This document shows, in pieces, positions 34,973-43,721 of a stretch of 64,000 nucleotides of DNA. The stretch's first letter is position 1, and each line of letters opens with the position of its first letter. The notes under the pieces were generated by a model. That model had not been told where the DNA came from, did not search any database, and saw only the letters and a list, made by a program, of their open reading frames with translations. Both the position numbers and the translations under genes were made by a program. Location of the stretch: NCBI GenBank assembly GCA_045546615.1, contig JAZQDD010000020.1, forward strand, positions 4,294 through 68,293. The letters are read 5' to 3'. This DNA comes from CAG-390 sp045546615 (lineage in GTDB: Bacteria > Bacillota > Clostridia > Oscillospirales > CAG-272).

Positions 34973-36085
34973 TCAGTCCTCGGCAACGAACGCGATCTTG
35001 AGACCTTCCATGGAGATGTTCATTTCCATAGCCTCGTTCATCTTGTCGAGAGGATATTTGTGGGTGAGAAGATCGGTGATGGGCAGACCTCTGTCCTGTG
35101 CTTCCTTGAGGAAGGAGAAGGACTGGATCCAATCCTGTGCCTGATACGTCCAAGAGCCGATAACCTTAACTTCCTTGTTGCAAAGGTCAAGGTGAGGATT
35201 GTAGGTGGTGTCACCGTTGTTTACGAAGAAGCCAAGCTCGCAGTAAGAGCCGCCGCGGCGAACGTAGCTCCATGCCTTGGAAGCAGCCTTGGGAGAGCCG
35301 GTGCACTGGAAGAGCATTTCAGCGCCGAGACCGCCCGTGATAGCCTTTACCTGCTCGGTAGCGTCAGCAGCACCTGCGTTTACGGTGTAAGCCGCGCCGA
35401 GTCTCTTTGCCATTGCAAGACGCTTGTCATCCATATCGCAAGCGATGATGTTGCGTACGCCAAGGCAACGAACCATAGCGAGAAGGAGAAGTCCGATAGG
35501 TCCGCAACCCTGAACGAGAACGTAGGAATCGAACTTGAAGTCAAAGATCTTCTTTGCCTGCTCAACAGCGTGAACGATAACGGCTGCAGGCTCAATGAGG
35601 ATGCGGAGATCGCGGTCCATATCGGAAACGTTGAATACAACGCCGCCTGCGTTGACCTTCATATACTCGCCAAACCAACCGTTGAAGTAGTTTGCCTCAC
35701 CGGGCATAAGACCGAAGATCTCGCCGCCCTCGCAAAGGTGAACGATCTCGGGCTTGAACTTGCAAACGTCGCACTCGCCGCAGGGCTTAAGACCTGTAAC
35801 GATCTTGTCACCGACTGCAAGGGGCTTGCCCGTGTAGTCCTTGGTGATGTTTTTGCCGAGCTTAACGATAGTGCCCGTACCTTCGTGACCGAGCTGAACG
35901 GGGCAGTAGCCGAAGGGGTCGCCCTTGAATTCGTGAACGTCAGTACCGCAAATGCCGCAGCCCTCGACCTTAACGAGTATCTCGTCGTCGCTTATCTCGG
36001 GTATGGGAAGTTCCTTGAGGACCATCTTGCGGGGTTCTTCGAGAACGGAAATTTTTGCTGTCTTGGGGATGTCGAACTGTGCCAT
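34973..36085 (-). CDS. Zinc-dependent alcohol/polyol dehydrogenase (MDR family)
   Basis: A 370-residue medium-chain dehydrogenase. The catalytic zinc site starts at GCGICGTDVHEFKG and GHEGTG. The structural zinc site has the four cysteines of CGECDVCKFKPEIVHLC. The Rossmann fold shows VQGCGPIGLLLLAM and the NAD-selecting acidic residue in CDMDD. It oxidises a secondary alcohol or polyol with NAD; sorbitol, threonine or butanediol types are all possible. It has its own strong promoter. Confidence 0.9.
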   Translation of the reverse strand: MAQFDIPKTAKISVLEEPRKMVLKELPIPEISDDEILVKVEGCGICGTDVHEFKGDPFGYCPVQLGHEGTGTIVKLGKNITKDYTGKPLAVGDKIVTGLKPCGECDVCKFKPEIVHLCEGGEIFGLMPGEANYFNGWFGEYMKVNAGGVVFNVSDMDRDLRILIEPAAVIVHAVEQAKKIFDFKFDSYVLVQGCGPIGLLLLAMVRCLGVRNIIACDMDDKRLAMAKRLGAAYTVNAGAADATEQVKAITGGLGAEMLFQCTGSPKAASKAWSYVRRGGSYCELGFFVNNGDTTYNPHLDLCNKEVKVIGSWTYQAQDWIQSFSFLKEAQDRGLPITDLLTHKYPLDKMNEAMEMNISMEGLKIAFVAED

Positions 36086-36139
36086 TTTAGTTTTCCTCCG
36101 TATATTTTATTTTATGTAGGGAATTGGCTAACTATAAAC

Positions 36140-36168
36140 ATTATACAATATTAACGGGCGTTTGTCAA
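36140..36168 (-). promoter_or_regulatory. Promoter of the zinc dehydrogenase gene
   Basis: On the minus strand TTGACA (36168-36163) and TATAAT (36145-36140) are 17 bases apart, a full consensus. Confidence 0.88.
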
Positions 36169-36202
36169 CTGTAAAAATGCGCTTACAAAAGCGGGGAGAA
36201 AC

Positions 36203-36236
36203 AAAAATCGGAAGGGAACGATCCTTTCCGATTTTT
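36203..36236 (-). terminator. Terminator of the alkaline phosphatase gene
   Basis: AAAAATCGGAA and TTTCCGATTTTT arms separated by about ten bases, downstream of the phosphatase stop on the minus strand. Confidence 0.82.
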
Positions 36237-36251
36237 GATGTTTATGTTAAC

Positions 36252-38168
36252 TTATTTGGTCTCTTCCGTAGGAGCTGTGGTGGTTACAGCGGGAGCTGTG
36301 GTGGTGGGCATGGGAACAAATCCTGCCTGACCGAAATCGTTTGAGCCGAAGATGGATGCAATGTGCTTTGCAACGTCGATGTTCTCAAGCGAATAGGTAC
36401 TGTTTATCCACTCCTTGACTCCGCCGCCGAGGGCGAAGAGGGGAACGTTGGTGTTGGTGTGGTTGGTGCTGGTGTAGATGAATCCGTCCTCGCTCTCCAA
36501 GATACCGCCGCACTCGTGGTCAGCAGTTATGATAAGGGCGGTGGTGGGGTGCAGCATCGTGAAGGCGATGCAGTATGCGATGCACTCGTTGTAGCGCTGT
36601 ACGCAGGACATGGTGGATGCGGGATCGTTGCTGTGGGAGTTCTTGTCGATGTACGCTTCCTCGATCATGATAAAGAACTTTTCGTTGTTTGCGGATATCT
36701 GGCTGAGGGCGTTGCGCGTTTTGGGAACGAGCTGACGGCGCAGGGAGCTTGAATTTGCGCCCCAAACGTAGTCTACGGCGTTCTCGGCAACGAGCGCGTC
36801 TATCTGTCCCTGAAGAATGCTTGAGTCGGTTCTGTCATTGTGGTGGCAAAGGAAGCCCGAGGGAGTTGCGCCCGTGATAACGTCGGTGGTGACTACCGCG
36901 GTGTTGTAGCCGAGGGAGTGTGCAAGCTCACGAACATTGGGGATCACGTCACCCGTGGGGAGCATTCCGAGGAAGCCGTTGTTGGTCTTGTATCCCGTTG
37001 CGAGCGCGGTTGCGGATGCCGCCGAGTCGGTGTAGGTCGCTACGCCGTTGATAACGGATTGAGAGTAGGTCTTGCAGGTGGTAACTACGGGGAGTCTTGT
37101 TGCTACAAACTCATCAATGACCTGATTCTTTATGGTCATATCGATGTGGCTCTGTCCCATACCGTCACCAATCATGAGGATAGCGGAGGTGGGCTTGGGG
37201 AAGGTGAAGGAAGCCGCTTTTGCGGTGGTGGGCAGGTTAGTTACGTTAAGAGAGACGTTAGAGCCGCTTACGTTGATGTAGTTATTGACAAAATCGCTTG
37301 CGGCTGCGCCGACGAAGTAGGACGCGCCCTGCATAACGATCTTGTTGTCCGTCTGCCAGAGTATGTATTTATCGTCGCCAAGAGAGATCTTGGATGCTTC
37401 TTGGGAAACGGTACGGTTTGTAAGACCTACGAGTATCTCGTATTCGGATTCCTCTTTGGCGTCATCTACGACTTCCAACGCAAAGCCGAGGTTGGAATTG
37501 ATATAGTCGGAAAGAGCAACTGCGGTAAAGTATGTAATGCGATCCGCGGTCTTGGGATATACGATCTTGTAATTCTTTATGTCAACACCGTTTATCGAAA
37601 TGTCCTTGAACATATACGCGCGGCTCTCGACAAGATCGGGGGCGGCGGAGTTAAGAACCATGGAGGATGCGCCTGCTACCACGTACTTTTCGATAAAGTA
37701 GTCAACAGCCGTTTCAAGGAGCGCGTCGCAACCGCCGACAATGATGATACGGTCGTTTTCAAATGCAACGGCGTAGTCAAACTCGCGCAGCATATCTTTG
37801 TACTTGGTGGATTCGGGGCGGTTTGTGTAGCCTACGAGTATCTCGTATGCCTTGGGAGCGATCTCCTCGTTTTTGCCGAGGGTGTCGTCCTTGAGCGCGG
37901 GCTTTGAGCCGAAAGCGTCACCGATCGCGTTACGAACCTTCTGCGCAAGGGCGATGGTCTCATTATCGGCGTATTCATAGCGCACAACTGCGTACGATGC
38001 AAGTGTTTCGGGGGATATCTCTACGGGAATGTAAGGGCCGGTCGTTCCCTCGGACGTATTTGAGGGGGCGGTAGTTCCCGAACCGTCAGAGTTTGCGGGT
38101 GTACAGCCGATCAAAGTGAGGGACACCATGAGAATGGCTAAAAGAAGGGCAGTTGCTTTTTTAAACAT
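36252..38168 (-). CDS. Alkaline phosphatase lipoprotein with extra N-terminal domain
   Basis: A 638-residue lipoprotein (Cys22 in LTLIGC). Residues about 45-330 hold two related units, each with EILVG-TNR (YEILVGYTNRPES and YEILVGLTNRTVS), a motif I associate with domains beside glucuronidase-like proteins. Residues about 335-615 are an alkaline phosphatase with the full active site: MIGDGMGQSHI, the phosphoserine block TDSAASATALATGYKT, IDKNSHSND, ITADHECGG and a late NHTNTNVP. The end is Thr/Pro rich. It should release phosphate from esters outside the cell. The ATG at 38168 follows TTAGGAGGA and fits the signal peptide; the longer frame does not. Confidence 0.9.
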   Translation of the reverse strand: MFKKATALLLAILMVSLTLIGCTPANSDGSGTTAPSNTSEGTTGPYIPVEISPETLASYAVVRYEYADNETIALAQKVRNAIGDAFGSKPALKDDTLGKNEEIAPKAYEILVGYTNRPESTKYKDMLREFDYAVAFENDRIIIVGGCDALLETAVDYFIEKYVVAGASSMVLNSAAPDLVESRAYMFKDISINGVDIKNYKIVYPKTADRITYFTAVALSDYINSNLGFALEVVDDAKEESEYEILVGLTNRTVSQEASKISLGDDKYILWQTDNKIVMQGASYFVGAAASDFVNNYINVSGSNVSLNVTNLPTTAKAASFTFPKPTSAILMIGDGMGQSHIDMTIKNQVIDEFVATRLPVVTTCKTYSQSVINGVATYTDSAASATALATGYKTNNGFLGMLPTGDVIPNVRELAHSLGYNTAVVTTDVITGATPSGFLCHHNDRTDSSILQGQIDALVAENAVDYVWGANSSSLRRQLVPKTRNALSQISANNEKFFIMIEEAYIDKNSHSNDPASTMSCVQRYNECIAYCIAFTMLHPTTALIITADHECGGILESEDGFIYTSTNHTNTNVPLFALGGGVKEWINSTYSLENIDVAKHIASIFGSNDFGQAGFVPMPTTTAPAVTTTAPTEETK

Positions 38169-38209
38169 AATAAATCCTCCTAATTCGAAAAAATCGAACA
38201 TAATAACTA

Positions 38210-38218
38210 ATTATATCA
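38210..38218 (-). promoter_or_regulatory. Extended -10 promoter of the alkaline phosphatase gene
   Basis: TGATATAAT on the minus strand, an extended -10 element. The -35 region is poor. Confidence 0.55.
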
Positions 38219-38257
38219 TACTCAAGGAGCTTAATTGTGAACTTTTGGTTAATTTTG

Positions 38258-39040
38258 TTATGGTAGCGAGATGAAAGCGCAAAGAGGCAGGTGGTCGGAA
38301 ATAAAGAAGCCGCCGCGGTCATATTCATCCACTGCGTAGGTGCGTTTTTCGTCGCACGGCATATTGGTAAAGATGTAGTCTATCTTTATGGGGTCAGCCA
38401 GCCGTCCGAAGTCGTGGAACGTGCCGCCGCACAGTCTTGTTGCGTCGGTAACTTCCGCTCCGCAAAGACTGTCGGCGGTAAAGGCGCGAATAGCCTCGGA
38501 GTCGGGCAGGGCATTCATGTCTCCCGTCAGGATAAAGGGCAGACCTATCTCGGATATTCTCTTTTTTATCACCGCCGCGCCGCGCTTGCGGGCGTTTGCG
38601 CCCTCGTGGTCGAGGTGGGTGTTGATGAAAAGGAAAGGGGAGTCATATTCCTTGTGCTTCAGCACGAGGGCGGTGTGTATCCTCGGAAAACAGCTTTGGT
38701 CGCCGTCAAAGCGTGTACCGGGGATAAGCGGTGTGCCGGACACCCAACGGTTCTCAAGCGAGAAAAGCTCCATGTTTTCGTGTTTGTAAGCAACTATAAC
38801 GGATTCGCCGCGCATATTTGCGTCTCTGCCGCATCCGACGGTAATGTATCCTCGGTGCGCCAGCTCCTCGCGCAGATACGAGCGCATGGGGTTGGTAGCC
38901 TCTTGAAAACCGATTATATCGGGTGAGTGCTTTTCAATGCAAGCGAGGACGGTCCCGCGGCGGTTAAGAAAGCGATGTTCGCCGTCGCTCGCGACGTCTA
39001 CACGCAGGTTGAAGGTCATGATTTTAAGTTCAGCAGACAC
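38258..39040 (-). CDS. Endonuclease/exonuclease/phosphatase (EEP) family hydrolase
   Basis: A 260-residue EEP-fold protein. Key blocks are MTFNLR, GFQEA (metal Glu), NTHLDHEG, TGDMNALPDS and ISDHLPL. The family includes nucleases, sphingomyelinases and sugar or inositol phosphatases; this short intracellular form may act on a phosphoester of unknown type. I chose the GTG at 39040 because AAGGAG lies just before it; the frame running to 39121 would overlap the anti-sigma gene. It is the last gene of the sigma-factor operon. Confidence 0.85.
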   Translation of the reverse strand: MSAELKIMTFNLRVDVASDGEHRFLNRRGTVLACIEKHSPDIIGFQEATNPMRSYLREELAHRGYITVGCGRDANMRGESVIVAYKHENMELFSLENRWVSGTPLIPGTRFDGDQSCFPRIHTALVLKHKEYDSPFLFINTHLDHEGANARKRGAAVIKKRISEIGLPFILTGDMNALPDSEAIRAFTADSLCGAEVTDATRLCGGTFHDFGRLADPIKIDYIFTNMPCDEKRTYAVDEYDRGGFFISDHLPLCAFISLP

Positions 39041-39059
39041 GGTATTTCTCCTTGTTGGT

Positions 39060-39773
39060 CTAATTATTTTTTTTAGCGGCAAAAACGAAAACGGTGAGCG
39101 CCGCAACGGATGCGAATGCAAATATTGCGCAAAGCCCGAACATGATAAAGGTCACGTCGTCGCTGTCAAGCGGTGAAACGGCGTCGGTATTTACACTTGC
39201 CGATGTTGAGTCGGCGGATGGTTTTTCGGACGGGCTTGTATTGCTGTCGGTCTCGGGGCGGGACGGCTCATTGTCCGAGGGGGCGGCGGTGCTTGGCGGC
39301 GGGAGCCGGTCCATGTCCTCATAGGACGGGGACTGCTCGGTGTTTTCCGTCGGAGCATCCCCTGCCATGTTGTTTTCGGCAGTTGCCTTATCCTCCGACA
39401 GGCGCGGAGGAGTGGACATAAAGAATGCCGCAACAAGGAATATGCAAAGGAATGCGGCGGCAAGCGGAACAAGGCGCGATATCTTCGGTGCGTGATACTC
39501 TTTTGTCCTGTTTTTTGCGGCATCATTTTTTACCGATGCCATTATTTGCGCGTGAAGTCCGTGGGGGAGCGGAGTCATATCGGGTACGTCCACGGCTTCC
39601 TCGGTCTTTACGGTTATTTCAAGATACCTGCGGCATTCGGGGCAGTTTTCCACGTGGTCAAAAAGCTCGTTTATCTCTTTTTCGGTCAGCTCGCCGTCAA
39701 TATATTTATCGGTATACGAGGCAAAGCGTTCAAATTGCTCACAGCCGCGTTCCGTTTTGTTTTTTATTTCCAA
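39060..39773 (-). CDS. Anti-sigma factor with zinc finger and membrane helix
   Basis: A 237-residue protein. The N-terminal cytoplasmic part has the anti-sigma zinc finger FDHVENCPECRRYL (His, Cys, Cys). One membrane helix (about 101-120) is followed by a long outer segment rich in Pro, Ser and Thr, and a second helix (about 211-232) ends the protein. It should hold the ECF sigma factor encoded just upstream inactive until a surface signal arrives. The start is TTG at 39773 with GAAAGGAGGC before it, nearly the same leader as the sigma gene. Confidence 0.88.
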   Translation of the reverse strand: MEIKNKTERGCEQFERFASYTDKYIDGELTEKEINELFDHVENCPECRRYLEITVKTEEAVDVPDMTPLPHGLHAQIMASVKNDAAKNRTKEYHAPKISRLVPLAAAFLCIFLVAAFFMSTPPRLSEDKATAENNMAGDAPTENTEQSPSYEDMDRLPPPSTAAPSDNEPSRPETDSNTSPSEKPSADSTSASVNTDAVSPLDSDDVTFIMFGLCAIFAFASVAALTVFVFAAKKNN

Positions 39774-39813
39774 GAGCCTTGCCTCCTTTCGTTTTACTCA
39801 TCGTTTATGACGT

Positions 39814-40413
39814 TCAGCGGGATGAAAAGTTCCGCTTGGCGAGTATTTCGCACAGCTTTTTGCGCGCCCTGTGCAGTCGGCTTTTCACCGTTCCCTCGGG
39901 TATGCCGAGCAGCTCTGCTATTTCGGCGTAGTCGGCGTTTGCCATGTGGCGCAAAAGTATCATTCTGCGCATATCGGGCGGCAGAGCGTCGACAGCCGCG
40001 CGAACCTGCGCCGCCTCGGCGTTTCTTATGTAATCCTCATCGGGAGTTGGCTCGGTGTCGGGAACATCCATGGGTGTTTCCTCGCCGTCCTCGTCGGTGT
40101 AAACGAGGGGCAGGGGCGCTCTTTTGCGTCGGCGCAGAACGTCGAGCGCGGCGTTTCGGCAAATGCGCAAAACGTAGGAGTAGAGCGATTGCGCGTCTCC
40201 CCGATATTGCGGAAGGGAGCGCCACAGCTTCAAGAAGGTGTCCTGCGCTACGTCCTCGGCATCCTCGCGGTGCGCCGTCAGCGACAGCGCAAGACCGTAA
40301 ACGTAGCCCTCGTAGGCGTAGAGTATCTCTTCAAAGGCGGCGACGTCTCCATCTTTTGCGCGCGAAAGGATCTCCGCGCTGACGGCGGCAGGGCGCTTAT
40401 CTGTTGTTTTCAA
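39814..40413 (-). CDS. ECF-type RNA polymerase sigma factor
   Basis: A 199-residue sigma-70 family protein. Region 2 spans about 20-90 with AEDVAQDTFLKLWRSLPQY. Region 4 spans about 135-190 with LLGIPEGTVKSRLHRARKKL. The linker between them is longer and acidic (TDEDGEETP). It begins with TTG at 40413 after GAAAGGAGGC. The anti-sigma gene follows 40 bases later. Targets are not visible; no repeated ECF-type promoter was identified by eye in this window. Confidence 0.94.
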   Translation of the reverse strand: MKTTDKRPAAVSAEILSRAKDGDVAAFEEILYAYEGYVYGLALSLTAHREDAEDVAQDTFLKLWRSLPQYRGDAQSLYSYVLRICRNAALDVLRRRKRAPLPLVYTDEDGEETPMDVPDTEPTPDEDYIRNAEAAQVRAAVDALPPDMRRMILLRHMANADYAEIAELLGIPEGTVKSRLHRARKKLCEILAKRNFSSR

Positions 40414-40443
40414 GAGGCTCGCCTCCTTTCGTGAATTTTAAAA

Positions 40444-41445
40444 TCAGGGCAAAAGCACTCGGAGCAAGGCTTCCTCGATCGCGGCGGCATCGCTTTGTGC
40501 CATTATCTCGGCGCGTGCGCGTGTTGCGCCGTGCAGTCCCTTGACGTAGTGCGACAGCGTGACCTTGACCTCTGCCACGCCTTGGCGCTCGCCTTTTTCG
40601 GCAACACTGCGGCGGAGCTGGTCAATAGCGGTCGCGGCTATTTCCTCTCGCGTGGGCGGCGTGTATTCTCTGCCGTCGAGGGCGGCGGCTATCTCGTCAA
40701 ATATCCACGGGTTGCCCATGGCGGCTCTGCCGATGGCAAGACCGTCACAGCCCGTTTCCTTTTTCATTTTCAGCGCGTCGGCGGCGCAGGTGATATCACC
40801 GTTGCCGAATACGGGGATCTTAACTTTTTCTTTTACGAGGCGGATAACCTCGGGCATGATGCCGGGGGTGTAGAACTGCTCGCGCGTTCTTGCGTGGATG
40901 CAAACGGCGGCGGCGCCCGCGCTTTCTGCGGCGGCGGCGCACTCGGGAGCGTTTATGCTGTCAAAGTCCCAGCCCGCGCGGAGCTTTACGGTCACGGGAA
41001 GGGCGGACGCGCGGCAAACGGCAAGGACGATATCGTGTATTTTATCGGGACGGCGCATCAGCGCACTGCCCTCGCCGCAACTTACCACCTTTTTTACGGG
41101 ACAGCCCATATTTATATCAATTGCGGCGGGCAATATTCCGCAAAAGCCTCGATAATTGCCGCTTGACAGAAGCCGTGCCGCTTCAGCCATAAACTCGCTC
41201 TCCGAGCCGAATATCTGCACGGCGGTGGGGAGAGAGCCGTCTATCTTGCAAAGGGCGGCAGTTTTTACGGGGGCGGATGCACGCCCTGATTGCTCGTAAA
41301 CGAGCGCCTTTGCCGAGACCATCTCACTCACGGCGTATTGCGCCCCATGCTCGGCGCAGACGGCACGCATAGTCAGGTCAGTCACTCCCGCCATCGGTGC
41401 AAGCAAAAGCCCGTGGCGAAGTCTGACGTTTCCAATCTCTATCAT
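40444..41445 (-). CDS. dusB: tRNA-dihydrouridine synthase
   Basis: A 333-residue flavoenzyme that reduces uridine in the tRNA D-loop. It begins with LLLAPMAGVTDL, has the catalytic Cys in DINMGCPVKKV, and the FMN-binding blocks VCIHARTREQFY, GNGDI and GRAAMGNPW. In many bacteria dusB heads regulatory operons; here the ECF sigma gene follows after 30 bases. It has a divergent promoter with recG. Confidence 0.94.
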   Translation of the reverse strand: MIEIGNVRLRHGLLLAPMAGVTDLTMRAVCAEHGAQYAVSEMVSAKALVYEQSGRASAPVKTAALCKIDGSLPTAVQIFGSESEFMAEAARLLSSGNYRGFCGILPAAIDINMGCPVKKVVSCGEGSALMRRPDKIHDIVLAVCRASALPVTVKLRAGWDFDSINAPECAAAAESAGAAAVCIHARTREQFYTPGIMPEVIRLVKEKVKIPVFGNGDITCAADALKMKKETGCDGLAIGRAAMGNPWIFDEIAAALDGREYTPPTREEIAATAIDQLRRSVAEKGERQGVAEVKVTLSHYVKGLHGATRARAEIMAQSDAAAIEEALLRVLLP

Positions 41446-41475
41446 TACATCACCATAAATAGTTTTAATAACTTA

Positions 41476-41504
41476 ATAATATCACAGAAAACAGAGCAAG
41501 TCAA
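41476..41504 (-). promoter_or_regulatory. Promoter of dusB-sigma operon
   Basis: On the minus strand TTGACT (41504-41499) and TATTAT (41481-41476), 17 bases apart. Confidence 0.72.
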
Positions 41505-41518
41505 TATTAAATCCGTAC

Positions 41519-41548
41519 TTGACTAAAAGAGGGAATAAGTGGTATAAT
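41519..41548 (+). promoter_or_regulatory. Promoter of recG operon
   Basis: TTGACT at 41519-41524 and TATAAT at 41543-41548 with an 18-base spacer. Confidence 0.75.
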
Positions 41549-41569
41549 TAGAAAAAAGGCGGTGGTAAA

Positions 41570-43705
41570 ATGGCAGAAAAGATGAAAAGTAATATTTCTC
41601 CGTCCTCGCCCGTCAGCGTGCTGTCGGGTGTCGGTGCTACGCGTGCGGCGGCTTATGCCAAGGCGGGCGTTACAACGCTTGAGGAGCTTCTTTACCACAT
41701 CCCCCGCGCCTACGAAAACAGGGGCGATATAAGACCGCTTTCCGAGTCTTATACGGGCGGCGGAAAGTCCGCGCTCGTGCTTACGATAGGAACGGAGCCG
41801 CGTGCGGCAAAGCTGCGCGGGAGAATGACGGTGATAAAGCTCCGCGCGTTTGATGAAAGCGGAACTTGCGAGCTGACGTTTTTTAATCAGCCGTATTTAA
41901 AGCAGACCTTCACCGTTGGCAGTGAGTGGCGTTTTTACGGCGTAGTGGAGCGCAAGGAAACACGCAGCGGCGTAAAGTATTTTATGACCTCGCCTGCGTT
42001 TGAGCCGTGGCGAGAGGGCGCACTCCCCGATTTTTGCGCGGTATATCCGCTTTCCGAGGGGCTTACGCAAAAGCAGGTGGCGGCAAACGCCGCCGAGGCT
42101 ATGAGGTACTGTCTGCCGCACCTGTCTGACCATCTGCCCGAAGAGGTCAGGACGTCGCGCGGACTTTGTACGCTTGCCTTTGCTATACGGAACATACACT
42201 CGCCCGAAAGCTATTCGGCTCTCGCGGCGGCAAAGCGCAGACTGATATTTGACGAGCTGTTTTTCTTTTCCCTCGGACTTGCTATGCAAAATAAGAGGGT
42301 GAAAAAAAGCGGCGCGTTCCCCTGCAAAAAGCAGAATATATCCCCGATGTTATCCCTGCTCGGCTACGAGCTTACGGGCGCGCAAAAGCGCGTTATCAGC
42401 GAGATAGCCGCCGATATGCGCACGGACGTGCCGATGAGCCGTATCGTCGTCGGAGACGTTGGATGCGGCAAGACCGCAGTTGCGGCGGCGGCGATGTATA
42501 TCGCCGCGCTGAACGGCAGGCAGTCCGCGCTTATGGCGCCCACCGAGATACTCGCACGCCAGCATTTCGAGGACTTATCTCCGCTTTTTGAAAAGCTCGG
42601 ACTTAAATGTGCGCTTCTCGTCGGCGCGACAACGGCGGCGGAGAAAAAGCGTATCCGCGCCGCACTCGCAAGCGAGGGCGAGGACAGGTGCGACATCGTT
42701 ATCGGTACTCACGCGCTTATTTCGTCGGGAGTTGAGTTTTCGTCCCTTTCGCTCGTCGTGACGGACGAACAGCACCGCTTCGGCGTGGCACAGCGCGCGG
42801 CGCTTGCGGCAAAGGCGCAGAACGTTCACGTTCTCGCCATGAGCGCAACTCCCATACCCCGTTCGCTTGCGCTTGCCGTATACGGTGACCTTGATATATC
42901 AAAAATCGACGAGATGCCTGCGGGCAGACAGCGCGTGGACACCTTTACGGTGGACGAGAGCTATCGCAGGCGGCTTAATGCATTTATTGAAAAGACCGCC
43001 GCAGAGGGCGGTCAGGTGTACGTGGTTTGCCCCGCGATAGAGGAAAACACAACGCCGAGCGGCGAGGTGGAGCTTTCGGATATCGGCATGGACGGTATCG
43101 AGCAAAAGCCGCCGCTTAAAGCCGCCACCGTTTACGCCGAGGAGCTTTCCGAGGCTTTGCCGAGCGTTAGCGTTGCGCTTATCCACGGCAAGATGAAGGC
43201 GGCAGAGAAGGAAGCGATAATGACCACGTTCTCGGCGGGGGATATCGACGTGCTGGTGTCCACCACCGTTATCGAGGTCGGCGTGAACGTGCCGAACGCC
43301 TCGCTCATGATAGTTGAAAATGCGGAACGCTTCGGACTCTCACAGCTCCATCAGCTACGCGGCAGAGTGGGCAGAGGAGCGCGCAAATCATACTGCGTTC
43401 TCGTCTCCGACACGCACAGCCCCACCTCGCGCAAGCGGCTTGAGACGATGCGCGACAATTACGACGGCTTTGCTATTGCCGAGGCAGACCTTGAATCCCG
43501 AGGTCCGGGTGACTTTTTCGGCAAGGACGGCGGCATACGGCAAAGCGGCGGTGTGAGATTCAGATTTGCCGACCTTTGCGGTGACGCTTCACTCCTCGCC
43601 GCGGCTACCGAGTCGGCACACGCCCTGCTTGCGGCAGACCCCGCACTTGACGGTCATATTGAGCTTAAAAGAATAATGACGGAAATGCTTTCCGTCACGG
43701 ATTGA
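41570..43705 (+). CDS. recG: ATP-dependent DNA helicase RecG
   Basis: A 711-residue helicase, close to the usual 680-700. The N-terminal wedge domain (about 60-160) grips branched DNA. Helicase motifs are VGDVGCGKTAVA (Walker A), TDEQHRFGVAQR (DExH form), MSATPIPRSLAL, and the C-terminal STTVIEVGVNVPNA and QLRGRVGRG. It remodels stalled replication forks and recombination intermediates. The amidase gene follows 16 bases later. Confidence 0.96.
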   Translation: MAEKMKSNISPSSPVSVLSGVGATRAAAYAKAGVTTLEELLYHIPRAYENRGDIRPLSESYTGGGKSALVLTIGTEPRAAKLRGRMTVIKLRAFDESGTCELTFFNQPYLKQTFTVGSEWRFYGVVERKETRSGVKYFMTSPAFEPWREGALPDFCAVYPLSEGLTQKQVAANAAEAMRYCLPHLSDHLPEEVRTSRGLCTLAFAIRNIHSPESYSALAAAKRRLIFDELFFFSLGLAMQNKRVKKSGAFPCKKQNISPMLSLLGYELTGAQKRVISEIAADMRTDVPMSRIVVGDVGCGKTAVAAAAMYIAALNGRQSALMAPTEILARQHFEDLSPLFEKLGLKCALLVGATTAAEKKRIRAALASEGEDRCDIVIGTHALISSGVEFSSLSLVVTDEQHRFGVAQRAALAAKAQNVHVLAMSATPIPRSLALAVYGDLDISKIDEMPAGRQRVDTFTVDESYRRRLNAFIEKTAAEGGQVYVVCPAIEENTTPSGEVELSDIGMDGIEQKPPLKAATVYAEELSEALPSVSVALIHGKMKAAEKEAIMTTFSAGDIDVLVSTTVIEVGVNVPNASLMIVENAERFGLSQLHQLRGRVGRGARKSYCVLVSDTHSPTSRKRLETMRDNYDGFAIAEADLESRGPGDFFGKDGGIRQSGGVRFRFADLCGDASLLAAATESAHALLAADPALDGHIELKRIMTEMLSVTD

Positions 43706-43721
43706 TGAAAGGATATATATT

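Noticed and set aside
34949..36154. A 401-codon plus-strand frame over the zinc dehydrogenase
   Set aside because: Shadow of a clear dehydrogenase gene with zinc sites on the minus strand.
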